Shown: positions 1-9,453 of the stretch, piece by piece | Numbering within the stretch: position 1 is the first letter of the stretch | Layout of the letters: every line of letters begins with the position of its first letter | Source of the DNA: Scytonema hofmannii PCC 7110 | GTDB taxonomy: Bacteria > Cyanobacteriota > Cyanobacteriia > Cyanobacteriales > Nostocaceae | Direction: 5' to 3' | Length of the DNA: 64,000 bases | NCBI RefSeq assembly: GCF_000346485.2 | Contig: NZ_KQ976354.1 | Span: 1,300,789 to 1,364,788 of the forward strand | Notes under the pieces: generated by a model | Told to the model about the DNA's origin: nothing | The model's database searches: none | The model's input: only the letters and a program-made list of their open reading frames with translations | Position numbers and translations under genes: made by a program

Positions 1-84
1 GGTTGGTGGTTGGTGGTTAGTGGTTAGTGGTTGGTGGTTAGTGGTTGGTGGTTAGTGGTTAGTGGTTGGTGGTTAGTGGTTGGT
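1..84. repeat. heptanucleotide tandem repeat (STRR)
   Basis: Twelve head-to-tail 7-mers, each GGTTAGT or GGTTGGT, fill the first 84 bases and may continue upstream of the window. A loosely complementary arm (CCAACCACTAAC and similar) lies at about 186-218, so the stretch could fold back. Short tandem heptads of this kind are known from intergenic DNA of filamentous cyanobacteria. The rest of 85-263 holds only a small palindrome (ACAGGCG/CGCCTGT, about 92-108) and no gene. Confidence 0.9.
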
Positions 85-263
85 GTGTAGGACAGGCGTC
101 TCGCCTGTTATCGTTAGTAGTGAGTAAATTTAGTGACAACTCTCAAGCGAGAATACCGTCCCTACGATCGCTAGTGCTTGTTCCACCAACCACTAACAAC
201 TAACCACTAACTATTAACTAATATTGTGCTAAGCTCCCGTTTCGTATCTTCACGACAAAATCA

Positions 264-479
264 ATGCAAATAGCCATATCTTGTGCCATGATTATGCAAA
301 ATCAGCTTGGATTTGTGTTCAAAGTATTTTTACTCTCCGCCGCGCTCTCCGTTCTGATTAAGTACGCTCCTGCAAGTCTCCTGATTTCGGCGACAGCAAC
401 TAACGCTTTGATTATAGTTTTTTTGCCATCAGTCATCATGGCGGGTCTTTTACTATGGCGATTCCAAAAACAAAATTAG
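264..479 (+). CDS. small hypothetical membrane protein (71 aa)
   Basis: ATG-started reading frame of 71 codons. The translation has two strongly hydrophobic stretches, at about residues 16-35 and 43-63, and ends in a short basic tail (WRFQKQN), as expected of a two-helix membrane protein. I do not recognise a family. No clear ribosome binding site precedes the ATG and there is no operon partner (the next gene starts 140 bases later), so it may be a chance frame; membrane-like composition is the only support. Confidence 0.35.
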   Translation: MQIAISCAMIMQNQLGFVFKVFLLSAALSVLIKYAPASLLISATATNALIIVFLPSVIMAGLLLWRFQKQN

Positions 480-618
480 TTTGTAAACCCCAAAGCTACA
501 GAACTTGCTAAAATCAGCTAGCTTATTTGCAAATTGAAAGCTGTCAGCAAAAAGCTGATAATTGGAAAACTAACTGCTTCAAGGGTACAGCAGCTCGTAA
601 CGAGCCAGGAGTCATGCC

Positions 619-1710
619 GTGAATTTAGGTCAGTGGATTGGCTTAATTGTCATTGTTCTTGCTTTGTATATTTTGTGGCAAATTCGGGAAGCGCTATTAC
701 TGATATTTGCCGCCGTTGTATTAGCAACTACCTTAAATCGTCTGGCTCGACGATTCCAACAGTCAGGAGTTAAGCGCGGAATTGCTGTAATGCTTTCGGT
801 TAGTGTCTTTATTGCTCTAGTCATCGGCTTTTTCTGGCTGATTGTGCCACCATTTGCAGACCAGTTTCAAGAATTAACCAGACAAGTTCCCAGAGGGTTG
901 GGGCTTTTTAACACCTGGTTGGATGAATTGAGAGGGCGTCTTCCCCAACAACTAACTCAGTATATACCCGACATTAATACCTTAATTAAAGAAGCACAGC
1001 CCATAATCAATCGTGTCGTAGGCAGTTCCTTCGCTTTTGTCTCCGGTTCTTTGGAAGTGCTATTGAAGATTTTGCTGGTGTTAGTTCTAACAGGAATGTT
1101 TTTATCTGACCCTTTGGCTTACCGCAAAGTTTTTGTAAGGTTGTTTCCTTCTTTTTACCGACGGCGCGTTGATGGAATTTTAGATCAATGTGAAGTCTCT
1201 CTGGAGGGATGGGTTACAGGTGCTTTTATTGCTATGGGTGTAGTAGGGCTGATGAGTATCATTGGCTTATCAATATTGCGGGTGCGTTCGGCGCTTGCTT
1301 TGAGTGTTTTAGCAGGATTTTTAAATTTAATTCCCAATCTCGGTCCTACCATGAGTGTTATACCCGCTATAGCGATCGCTCTGCTAGATGCTCCGTGGAA
1401 AGTCCTTGCTGTGTTTATCCTCTATTTTATCATTCAGCAAGTAGAAAGTAACTTTATCACGCCTGTGGTCATGGCGCATCAAGTGTCGCTGCTACCAGCA
1501 ATTACTTTAATCTCCCAGTTATTTTTCGTCACATTTTTTGGCTTCCTGGGCTTGTTTTTGGCACTACCCCTAACTGTTGTTGCTAAAATTTGGGTACAGG
1601 AAGTCCTGATTAAGGATGTTTTAGATGGATGGGGCAAAGATTCCAGTAAAGAGACTGAGTTTGTGATGGTTTCTGACAAACCACAAGATGAAGAACCTGA
1701 AGACCAGTAA
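619..1710 (+). CDS. AI-2E family transporter (PerM/UPF0118)
   Basis: A 363-residue polytopic membrane protein of the AI-2E/PerM family. Members of this family export small molecules or ions; the substrate here cannot be read from sequence. The N-terminus gives two helices (about residues 5-50), followed by a soluble stretch with QLTQYIPDINTLI (about 110-130), then a C-terminal block of helices with family-typical runs such as GFLNLIPNLGPTMSVIPA and FITPVVMAHQVSLLPA. The tail is acidic. The start is GTG; no ATG lies near enough to be a better choice. It appears monocistronic. Confidence 0.85.
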   Translation: MNLGQWIGLIVIVLALYILWQIREALLLIFAAVVLATTLNRLARRFQQSGVKRGIAVMLSVSVFIALVIGFFWLIVPPFADQFQELTRQVPRGLGLFNTWLDELRGRLPQQLTQYIPDINTLIKEAQPIINRVVGSSFAFVSGSLEVLLKILLVLVLTGMFLSDPLAYRKVFVRLFPSFYRRRVDGILDQCEVSLEGWVTGAFIAMGVVGLMSIIGLSILRVRSALALSVLAGFLNLIPNLGPTMSVIPAIAIALLDAPWKVLAVFILYFIIQQVESNFITPVVMAHQVSLLPAITLISQLFFVTFFGFLGLFLALPLTVVAKIWVQEVLIKDVLDGWGKDSSKETEFVMVSDKPQDEEPEDQ

Positions 1711-1823
1711 TTTGTCAAGAAATGATAAAAAAGTATTCATAAAACTTTCATTAGTCATTCATACAGATTGGGAATACTAAGAAATGTAACCCTTACTGTA
1801 TACGAGTACTGACCTTCAAATCT

Positions 1824-2255
1824 ATGAGTACGCTACAGCCAGTCAAAAAAAGTACGGTACTGACTATGGGTTTGTTGACTTTACGGATATTTATTCTGCT
1901 GCGTGTTTGGTGGAACAAGTACACAAAGCGTCCGCCAAAGTTGAGCAAACAATGGTTGAAAACCGTCTCTCTACACACCAGCCTTTATCTTTTCATGTGG
2001 GCAGTTCCTGTAACTGGTTTTTTCCTCTCTAACTCGTATAAAAGTAATAACGTCAAATTCTTTGGGCTTGTTTTACCAAACTTTATTCCGCAAAATTCTG
2101 CACTTGTAAGTGTAGCACGAAGCTCGCATTTCTGGGTTGCCTACACATTTTTAGCATTTATCCTCTTGCATACTGTAAGTCAGTGGAAACTCTTGAGGGC
2201 AAACTACCGCAGGTTTTTAAACTTTTTGAAAACTAAGCGAGTGATTGGGAATTAG
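1824..2255 (+). CDS. truncated cytochrome b561-like membrane protein
   Basis: 143 residues resembling the C-terminal three quarters of prokaryotic cytochrome b561 (CybB family, usually about 175-185 aa): a first helix with TLRIFILLRVWW, then SLHTSLYLFMWAVPVTGFFLS, then SSHFWVAYTFLAFILLHTV with both histidines of the last helix. The usual first helix and the HKS histidine are absent: the matching position reads VKKST. Reading upstream in frame meets a TAG at 1752 without encoding another helix. Two of the four expected haem-ligand histidines are therefore missing. It could be a decaying pseudogene or a shortened non-haem derivative; I lean to decay. Confidence 0.55.
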   Translation: MSTLQPVKKSTVLTMGLLTLRIFILLRVWWNKYTKRPPKLSKQWLKTVSLHTSLYLFMWAVPVTGFFLSNSYKSNNVKFFGLVLPNFIPQNSALVSVARSSHFWVAYTFLAFILLHTVSQWKLLRANYRRFLNFLKTKRVIGN

Positions 2256-2513
2256 GGATTGGGCTTATCCGAAGTATAAATTAAATATAAATTTTTTTTC
2301 ACAAAAGTTTCACTACAAATTCATATAGCTTAACCATAATTAAACAATCACGAGCAACCTTTGTAAATCAGGGTAAATAAAAATGAGCATTGGTTGTTCT
2401 TAAGCGATCCCTAGTCCCCATCCAGACAGATTGCAAACAAGTCCCATAGCAACCTAAGCTTTAAAAATGTTTTTTTCTGACTAATGACCGGAAATTTCCA
2501 GGTTATTGATTTT

Positions 2514-3845
2514 ATGGTAACAAAAGTATCATTACCGAAACCTACGCTTTCAACCCTTGATGCGATCGCCTTGATTGTAGGGATGGTAGTGGGTGCAGGT
2601 ATCTTTCAAACGCCAGCCTTAGTGGCGGGAAATACGGCAAATCCAGGGGTAGCACTGTTAGTATGGTTACTGGGTGGAGGAATGTCCCTCATAGGTGCTC
2701 TTTGCTACGCCGAATTGACAACAGCCTATCCCCATGCTGGTGGAACCTATCATTACCTGCTGCGTGCTTTTGGTAAAATCCCCGCGTTTCTCTTTGCTTG
2801 GGCAAGAATGACTGTCATCCAAACAGGTTCCATTGTTCTCATGGCGTTTGTGTTTGGAGATTATGCTTCACAATTGCTGCGTTTGGGAGAATACTCTTCA
2901 GCAATTTACGCCGCAGGGGTCGTCCTTTGTCTAACAGGTTTAAACGTTCTTGGCGTGCAGCAAGGCAAACAGACACAAAACTGGCTCACAATTGCGAAAG
3001 TTTTGGGGTTGCTACTCGTTGTCATTGTCGGTATTGCTTTCGCTAAGCCTGTAGTCGTAAGTAATCCAACAGCCACACCCCCCCAAACCCAATTAGGGTT
3101 AGCAATGATCTTTGTACTCCTAACCTATGGTGGGTGGAATGAAGCTGCCTACATATCAGCTGAAGTACGCCAAGGCAAGCGCAACATGGTACGGGTGCTA
3201 CTGGGCAGTATTGCTATCATCACAGTCATATACTTGTTGATTAACTTTGCATATCTACAAGGCTTAGGATTGACAGGCTTGGCAGGGTCAGAAGCACCTG
3301 CGGCTGATTTGATGCGTCGCGCTGTTGGAGAAAATGGCGCAAGGTTTGTCAGTATTCTTGTTGCCGTCTCAGCCTTAGGTGCTGCCAATGCAACTATTTT
3401 TACTGGAGCAAGAACTAACTATGCCTTAGGACAGGACTTTTCCATATTTGGCTTTATGGGACGGTGGCAAGAGCGCAGAAGTACCCCAATTAATGCTTTA
3501 TTAGTTCAAGGGGCAATTTCTCTAGGGCTAGTCATACTTGGTGCTGTAACGCGCAAAGGATTTGCAACAATGGTGGACTACACAGCCCCTGTATTCTGGT
3601 TCTTTTTTCTGCTGTCCGGAGTCGCACTGCTTGTCCTGCGTTCTAGAGAACCAGATGTACCTCGTCCTTTCCGCGTACCGGCTTATCCCTTAATACCGTT
3701 GCTATTTTGCGCCATTTGTGGTTACCTACTTTACTCAAGCGTAACTTACGCAGGTATAGGAGGCAGCATTGGTGTCGTAGTTCTATTAACGGGTATTCCC
3801 TTGCTGTTTTTTAACCGCGAACGTTCTACTTCCACAAACTTGTAA
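2514..3845 (+). CDS. APC superfamily amino acid permease
   Basis: About 443 residues with roughly twelve hydrophobic segments. The first helix carries the APC glycine-rich signature IALIVGMVVGAGIF (after TLSTLDA), followed by the amphipathic stretch with YAELTTAYPHAGGTYHYLLRAFG. Family knowledge makes this a cytoplasmic-membrane amino acid transporter; the substrate is unknown. An in-frame ATG lies ten codons upstream at 2484, but the 2514 ATG is preferred because AGG lies a plausible distance before it and homologues begin close to the first helix. A lipoprotein methyltransferase gene starts about 20 bases downstream and may be co-transcribed. Confidence 0.85.
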   Translation: MVTKVSLPKPTLSTLDAIALIVGMVVGAGIFQTPALVAGNTANPGVALLVWLLGGGMSLIGALCYAELTTAYPHAGGTYHYLLRAFGKIPAFLFAWARMTVIQTGSIVLMAFVFGDYASQLLRLGEYSSAIYAAGVVLCLTGLNVLGVQQGKQTQNWLTIAKVLGLLLVVIVGIAFAKPVVVSNPTATPPQTQLGLAMIFVLLTYGGWNEAAYISAEVRQGKRNMVRVLLGSIAIITVIYLLINFAYLQGLGLTGLAGSEAPAADLMRRAVGENGARFVSILVAVSALGAANATIFTGARTNYALGQDFSIFGFMGRWQERRSTPINALLVQGAISLGLVILGAVTRKGFATMVDYTAPVFWFFFLLSGVALLVLRSREPDVPRPFRVPAYPLIPLLFCAICGYLLYSSVTYAGIGGSIGVVVLLTGIPLLFFNRERSTSTNL

Positions 3846-3864
3846 GCGAATGGAGAAAGATATT

Positions 3865-4506
3865 ATGCGATCGCAATCGTTCTTCAAAATATTCTTAACA
3901 GCTGTTAGTTTCAGTAGCCTAGTGCTAGCTAGTTGTAGCCCGCAATCCGTTAGTTCTCAGGAAAAAAGCGAGACATCTTCTTCTGCTATCGAAGTTCAGC
4001 AGTCCTCTCCTACAACTGAAATAGCACAAAAGCAACCTGATGTGGTCTATGTACCAACACCACCAGAAGTCGTAGATAAAATGCTGGAAGTCGCTAAGGT
4101 AACTAAAAATGACGTTCTGTATGACCTTGGTAGTGGGGATGGGCGAATTCCCATCACCGCCGCCAAAAAATTTGGAATCAGAGCCGTTGGTATAGATATT
4201 GACCCAGAACGTATCAAGGAGGCTAACGAGAATGCCAAAAAGGCAGGGGTAACTGACAAGGTAACGTTCCGCCAGCAAGACCTTTTTACCACTGACTTTA
4301 GTGAAGCAACAGTAGTAACTCTCTACTTGTTACCCGAACTCAATGTTAAGTTAAGACCCCAGTTGTTTAAGCAACTCAAACCCGGTACGCGGATCGTATC
4401 TCATGCTTTTGACATGGGTGATTGGAAACCTGAGAAAACCTTGCAAGTAGACGGTAGAACCGTTTACTACTGGACAATTCCAGCTAAAAGCTCAGCGAAT
4501 CAGTGA
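3865..4506 (+). CDS. lipoprotein-anchored class I SAM-dependent methyltransferase
   Basis: From the ATG at 3865 the protein is 213 residues. It opens with a lipoprotein signal peptide ending in LVLASC (lipobox), then a Ser/Gln-rich linker, then a methyltransferase fold: YVPTPPEVVDKML, the SAM-binding motif I VLYDLGSGDGRIP, the acidic motif VGIDIDPERIKEA and the later TLYLLPELN. An earlier ATG at 3850 is in frame, but GGAG sits just upstream of 3865 and the signal peptide fits that start better. The substrate is unknown; a secreted or lipid-anchored methyltransferase is unusual because SAM is cytoplasmic. The stop codon lies at the edge of a (GTGACCA)n repeat. Confidence 0.8.
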   Translation: MRSQSFFKIFLTAVSFSSLVLASCSPQSVSSQEKSETSSSAIEVQQSSPTTEIAQKQPDVVYVPTPPEVVDKMLEVAKVTKNDVLYDLGSGDGRIPITAAKKFGIRAVGIDIDPERIKEANENAKKAGVTDKVTFRQQDLFTTDFSEATVVTLYLLPELNVKLRPQLFKQLKPGTRIVSHAFDMGDWKPEKTLQVDGRTVYYWTIPAKSSANQ

Positions 4507-4540
4507 CCAGTGACCAGTGACCAGTGACCAGTAGCAACTA
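4503..4540. repeat. GTGACCA heptad repeat
   Basis: About four tandem copies of GTGACCA immediately over and after the stop codon of the preceding methyltransferase gene. The 4541-4636 spacer holds a GC-rich palindrome (GGGCGCGGCGG / CTTGCGCCCC, about 4554-4577) that also forms the core of the elements at 11878 and 55555, plus degenerate ACTAACTA repeats up to the next gene. Confidence 0.85.
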
Positions 4541-4636
4541 ACCACAACTGTAAGGGCGCGGCGGCCTTGCGCCCCTACTAATAACTAATCAGTGACCAGT
4601 AGCAACTAACTACTAACTAATAACAACTAACAATTT

Positions 4637-5980
4637 ATGAAAACTGTTGAACCTGAAGTTACTGCTACAGATAATCAATTAGAAACTCCCGCACAACCCG
4701 ACCCAAAGTCTTCTCGTCCTAAAAGAATTTGGCTCTGGATATTGCTAGTACTTTCATTAACAGCGTCCGGTGTTGCGCTTTGGCGAGTGTTTTCTCCTAC
4801 AACTGTTGTATCCAAACCAGCAGCAGCTAAAACACCACCACCCCGTCCAGTGGAAGTTGTACAACTTTCTCCAGGTACTGGAACAAGACGCATTCAGCTC
4901 TTGGGTCAGGTAGAGTCTACCCAACAAGCAACTATTCGAGCACAGACAAGCGGTGTGATTCGACAAGTTTTAGTGCAACCCGGCGATCGCGTCACTCCTA
5001 GAATGACCGTGGCTATATTAGATGATACCGATCAGCGCCTAGCTATTTCACAGGCACAAGCACAGTTAGCACAACAGCGCAGCAACCTTGCAAGACTGGA
5101 GGTAGGAACTCGTCCTGAGATCGTGGCTCAGCGTCAAGCAGCGTTAAGTTCTGCTGTAGCACGAGAGCAAGAAGCACAAGATAACCTTCAACGTTCCACC
5201 GATCTTGTGCAACAAGGAGCTCTTGCCAAAAGGTTGTTAGTGGAAGCTCAAGCAGCATTGGATAATGCAAAGGGCGAACGGCTAGCAGCACAAGCAACTT
5301 TAGCTGAAGCAAAAGCAGGTCCCACCCGTGAAGAAATTGACGCGCAACGAGCTAACGTAGCAGCCGCAACTGCAGCAGTCAATCAGGCTCGACTCGCCTT
5401 GCAAAGAACCCGCATTCAATCACTGTTAGGTGGTGTCGTGCAACAAAGATTGGTGAGTTCTGGCGACTTAGTACAAAATGGCGGTCAAATTGTCAACTTA
5501 GTCGCAGGCGATCGACTTGATATCTTCTTAGAATTGCCAGAAGAACTCAGTGGTAGAGTTACGCCAGGAAACACGGTAGAATTAACGACTCGGGCTTTAC
5601 CTCAATGGCGGGGTCGCGCTCAGATAACAGGTGTTGTTCCCTCTGCTGATACAGCATCAAGACGCCAACGGGTGAGAGTACGGTTGAACAATCCGCCTTC
5701 TGGCTTGTTACCAGGGATGGCAGTGACAGGAAATTTGGAGTTACCAGCAAATACACTGAGTTTTATTGTATCTCGTGATGCCATTACTCGGCGACAAAAT
5801 CAGTGGCTTGTGTTTACAGTTGCTAATGGTAAAGCCAAGCAGTATGAAGTGGAACTAGTGACTGACATGGGAGAAAAAGTTGCCATTTCTCACCCACAAC
5901 TGAAAGCCGGACAACCCATTGTTTTAAAAGGTGGGGATGGTCTAACTAATGGTGCAGCTGTTAAGGTTATGGAACGATAA
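4637..5980 (+). CDS. RND efflux periplasmic adaptor (membrane fusion protein)
   Basis: 447 residues of the HlyD/AcrA-type adaptor family. An N-terminal anchor helix (about 31-52, IWLWILLVLSLTASGVALW) is followed by a biotinyl-lipoyl half (TIRAQTSGVIRQVLVQPGDRV), a long Ala/Gln/Glu-rich coiled-coil hairpin (about 133-260), the second lipoyl half (GVVQQRLVSSGDLVQNGG) and beta-barrel domains (PSGLLPGMAVTGN). It should bridge the inner-membrane pump encoded next to an outer-membrane TolC-type channel, which is not in this window. Only three bases separate its stop from the pump gene, so the two form an operon. Confidence 0.92.
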   Translation: MKTVEPEVTATDNQLETPAQPDPKSSRPKRIWLWILLVLSLTASGVALWRVFSPTTVVSKPAAAKTPPPRPVEVVQLSPGTGTRRIQLLGQVESTQQATIRAQTSGVIRQVLVQPGDRVTPRMTVAILDDTDQRLAISQAQAQLAQQRSNLARLEVGTRPEIVAQRQAALSSAVAREQEAQDNLQRSTDLVQQGALAKRLLVEAQAALDNAKGERLAAQATLAEAKAGPTREEIDAQRANVAAATAAVNQARLALQRTRIQSLLGGVVQQRLVSSGDLVQNGGQIVNLVAGDRLDIFLELPEELSGRVTPGNTVELTTRALPQWRGRAQITGVVPSADTASRRQRVRVRLNNPPSGLLPGMAVTGNLELPANTLSFIVSRDAITRRQNQWLVFTVANGKAKQYEVELVTDMGEKVAISHPQLKAGQPIVLKGGDGLTNGAAVKVMER

Positions 5981-5983
5981 GAT

Positions 5984-8900
5984 ATGAACCTCATAGAAAC
6001 TGCTGTTCGCTGGCGTCACGGTACTTTCGTACTCTTTTGTCTGCTAGCCCTCTTTGGCGTGCTTTCACTCTTAAATCTACCGTTAGAATTACAACCAGGA
6101 GGCGATCGCCCGGAAATTACCATCACCACCTCATACCCTGGTGCAGCTCCGTCAGAAGTGGAAGACCTCATTACCCGACCCATTGAGGAACGGATGGAGG
6201 AAGTTCTAGGGGTACAGGAAATCACGAGTAGTTCTCGTGCGGGAAATAGCAGCATCACTTTGGAGTTTACATGGAATAGTGATGTTAACGAGCGTCTTGT
6301 GGATGTCATCAACAAATTGCAGCAAGTACAAGACCTTCCAGAAGAAGCCAATGAATCAGATGTGGAACTCGTAGGCGGTAACAATTCACCAATGATGTGG
6401 GTTGCTCTGGCTCCGAAACCCGGATTCAAGAGCGATCCCGACCACTATCGCGACCTTGTTGAAGAGACTATTGTGCCTCGGTTGCGGCGAGTAGAAGGAG
6501 TCGGACAGTTCAATATTCCTGGAGGAAGAGAGAGGGAAGTCGAGGTCAGAGTTGACCCCAAAGCCCTTGCCGATCGCAATCTCACAATTGGTGATGTTGT
6601 GCGAGTTTTGCGAGAGAATAACAGAGACATCCGAGGTGGACCCTTAGTTCTAGGTAGGCGGGAATATCGAGTTCGTACCGTGAGTCGTTCCCAGCGAATT
6701 GAGCAAATTGAGGGATTCATCCTGCGACGAGACAATTCAGGTACAGTGTACTTGCGAGATGTTGCACAAGTACAGATGGGTCGCAAGCCTTTAGATAGCG
6801 CCCTTATATTCAACAGCAATTCTACAGTTGCGATGGGCATTATCCGGCGAGTAGGGGCAAATGTACCACAACTTTCTCAGGGAATCCGGACAACATTAGC
6901 AGAATTGGAACAGCAATTTGACCGTGCTGGTGAAGGGATTCGTTTTGTCTATAACTACGATGAGAACGAATATATCAATCAGTCTGTTGCTTTGGTACAG
7001 GGTAACTTGGTGAGTGGTGCTTTGCTAGCAACAATAGTTTTGCTGCTGTTTCTCGGTTCTATGCGAACAGTTGCAGTGATTGCCCTAACCATTCCTACCA
7101 CGCTGGTGACAGTATTTATTGTGATGGCAATGTTGGGGCGATCGCTCAACATTATTAGTTTAGCTGGGTTAGCTTTTGCTGTGGGTATGGTAGTCGATAA
7201 TGCCATTGTTGTGATTGAGAACGTCTTTACTCATATGCAACGAGGCAAAAATCCCATGAAAGCTTCTATTGAAGGAACTCAGGAAGTTTGGAGTGCAATG
7301 CTAGGTTCTACCCTCACAAACGTAGTGGTGTTCTTTCCCCTAGTGTTAGTTCAGGGCGAAGCTGGACAATTGTTTGCTGATATGGCGATCGCACTTTCCT
7401 GTTCTTCTCTGTTCTCCCTGTTTGCAGCCCTAACCCTTGTACCTATGCTCTCTGGATTGTTCCTCAAACAGTCAGAGGCTATGCAAATGCTTCAGGACGA
7501 CAATTCGCTATTAACTGCTAAGCGATCGCAATCAACGCTCAACGGTCAAAGAGCAAAAACCAACTTTTTTGCCAAAATTGAATATGCTGTATTCTACACA
7601 TCAGCAATCTTTCGCCGCCTACAAGGCAAACTAGAATCTTTCCTTGCATCAACTGTTCGTTGGTCATTAGGGCGGAAAAGATTGGGAAGAAGATTGTTTA
7701 TTTTATCTATTCCAATTGCTTTATTGGTAACCAGTATTTTCTTACTACCACCTGCTGACTATTTGCCTGAAGGAAACCGTAACTTAGTGTTTTGGATAGC
7801 AGAACCGCTACCTGGGACAAGTGTTGAAGAAGCTATCCGCATCTCAGAACCAGCAAGAAATTTTCTCAGAGCACAACCAGAAGTTCAGAACGTCTTATTT
7901 ATCGAGCGTCCCGGAAGACGAGGAATTGCTGCAACTTTAAAGCCAGAATTTGCGACAAGCAGTGGACTGGCTGAAATGGTGGAGCGCATGAGGTCTCAAA
8001 GTAATAACTTTGTAGGTTATCGCTTCCTGATTCCTACTCGGTTCTCCATCTTTCAAGATCCGGGAAAGGAGTTTGAGGTTCAAATTGTCGGTACTGATTT
8101 GGAACAATTGAGCGAGTTGGAGAAACAAGTTACGACAAAACTGCGGGATTATACAGGGGTTCGGAATGTCCGTACCAACTTTGTTGCTGGCTCCGCAGAG
8201 CTTCAGGTCATGCCCAATCGAGAAAGATTATCTGAGGTGGGTTTATCTGAAGCTGAAGTTGGAACAATGGTAGAAGCTGCACTGGGCGGTCGTATTGCTT
8301 CAGATTTTATTGACGGGAAAGAAGAGTTAGATGTATCGGTAGAGTTAAAGAATACTTTTGTGCAGACACCAGAGCAACTGCGCCAATTGCCCATTTACAC
8401 AACTCGCGGTCAACAGGTACAGCTAAGTGATGTTGCACAAGTCGATGAGACCACAGGGTTTGACGTGATTAACCATGTGGACTTGGAGCGTTCCATTACC
8501 TTGACGGTATCCCTTGCACCAGATGCACCTCTTGGCGCTTTAGTACAGAGAACAAATAATGAAATATTAGAACCGTTACGAGCTAGTTTACCTGCAGGGT
8601 ATCGTATAGAACTCGCTGGTTCTGCAGATAGATTGGCAGAAACAGTCTCTCAGTTAGCGTCAGCTTTTGTACTTTCATTGTTGATTACGTACCTGTTGTT
8701 GGTAGCACTCTATCGTTCTTTTCTTTACCCAGTTGTCATTATGGCAACTATACCCATGGGGATGAGTGGTGCATTGTTGAGTTTGGTGATTGCCAATCGC
8801 ATTCCCGGTTTGATTGTACCTTTGGATATGATTACGGCACTGGGCTTTATTATTCTTACGGGTGTCGTAGTGAACAACGCGATTTTGTTGGTAGACCGGG

Positions 8901-9238
8901 CATTGCAGTTGCAGCAAGACGAGGGACAAGAGTATGATGCATCTTTGTACAATGCGACACGCGATCGCTTGCGAGCCATCTTCATGTCAGCAGGAACCAG
9001 CGTGCTTGGTATGTTACCCCTAGCAGTCGTACCAGGTCAAGGTGCGGAACTGTATCAAGGGTTGGGCGTTGTTCTCACAGGTGGTTTAGCGTTCTCCACT
9101 ATTTTGACACCAACAGTAGTTCCCGCCCTTATGGGATTGTTGCGTGACATTTCTGGGCGCAAGCCACCGTCACCAAGTTCAAGTCAGCAGTTGAGTGAAT
9201 CCGTAGTTGTGAGTAACAACAGTAAAGTTGGTGTTTAG
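5984..9238 (+). CDS. RND family efflux pump permease (HAE1/AcrB-like)
   Basis: 1084 residues, normal for the resistance-nodulation-division family. The two duplicated halves are visible: an N-terminal helix and periplasmic porter region (PGAAPSEVEDLITRPIEE), the helix 4 motif GMVVDNAIVVIENV (about 401-414), and the paralogous GVVVNNAILLVDRA in the second half (about 960). The first half keeps the proton-relay aspartate but has Asn where AcrB has a second Asp, a common variant in non-AcrB RND pumps. It is expected to be a proton-driven exporter of amphiphilic compounds working with the adaptor upstream. Substrate and regulator are not evident; no repressor gene is adjacent. Confidence 0.93.
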   Translation: MNLIETAVRWRHGTFVLFCLLALFGVLSLLNLPLELQPGGDRPEITITTSYPGAAPSEVEDLITRPIEERMEEVLGVQEITSSSRAGNSSITLEFTWNSDVNERLVDVINKLQQVQDLPEEANESDVELVGGNNSPMMWVALAPKPGFKSDPDHYRDLVEETIVPRLRRVEGVGQFNIPGGREREVEVRVDPKALADRNLTIGDVVRVLRENNRDIRGGPLVLGRREYRVRTVSRSQRIEQIEGFILRRDNSGTVYLRDVAQVQMGRKPLDSALIFNSNSTVAMGIIRRVGANVPQLSQGIRTTLAELEQQFDRAGEGIRFVYNYDENEYINQSVALVQGNLVSGALLATIVLLLFLGSMRTVAVIALTIPTTLVTVFIVMAMLGRSLNIISLAGLAFAVGMVVDNAIVVIENVFTHMQRGKNPMKASIEGTQEVWSAMLGSTLTNVVVFFPLVLVQGEAGQLFADMAIALSCSSLFSLFAALTLVPMLSGLFLKQSEAMQMLQDDNSLLTAKRSQSTLNGQRAKTNFFAKIEYAVFYTSAIFRRLQGKLESFLASTVRWSLGRKRLGRRLFILSIPIALLVTSIFLLPPADYLPEGNRNLVFWIAEPLPGTSVEEAIRISEPARNFLRAQPEVQNVLFIERPGRRGIAATLKPEFATSSGLAEMVERMRSQSNNFVGYRFLIPTRFSIFQDPGKEFEVQIVGTDLEQLSELEKQVTTKLRDYTGVRNVRTNFVAGSAELQVMPNRERLSEVGLSEAEVGTMVEAALGGRIASDFIDGKEELDVSVELKNTFVQTPEQLRQLPIYTTRGQQVQLSDVAQVDETTGFDVINHVDLERSITLTVSLAPDAPLGALVQRTNNEILEPLRASLPAGYRIELAGSADRLAETVSQLASAFVLSLLITYLLLVALYRSFLYPVVIMATIPMGMSGALLSLVIANRIPGLIVPLDMITALGFIILTGVVVNNAILLVDRALQLQQDEGQEYDASLYNATRDRLRAIFMSAGTSVLGMLPLAVVPGQGAELYQGLGVVLTGGLAFSTILTPTVVPALMGLLRDISGRKPPSPSSSQQLSESVVVSNNSKVGV

Positions 9239-9453
9239 CTAATTTTGCGTGACTCCCTTCGCGCCATTACACGTAGGGTGGGTACAGAAGCGCCCTGTGA
9301 AGGTGGCAATTCCTCATCGTCTTTACTGGAGTGTACTCTTCGGTTTAAAAGTCATTTATTTAACCGCAGAGGCGCAGAGTACGCAGAGGTAAGAGGTGAG
9401 AGGGTTATTGATTTCCTGAGGTTTTTATCCACCTTGACAGGGCTTGTATCAAA

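Noticed and set aside
1-84. Short CRISPR-like array
   Set aside because: The units are 7 bases, contiguous and without spacers; it is a heptad tandem repeat.
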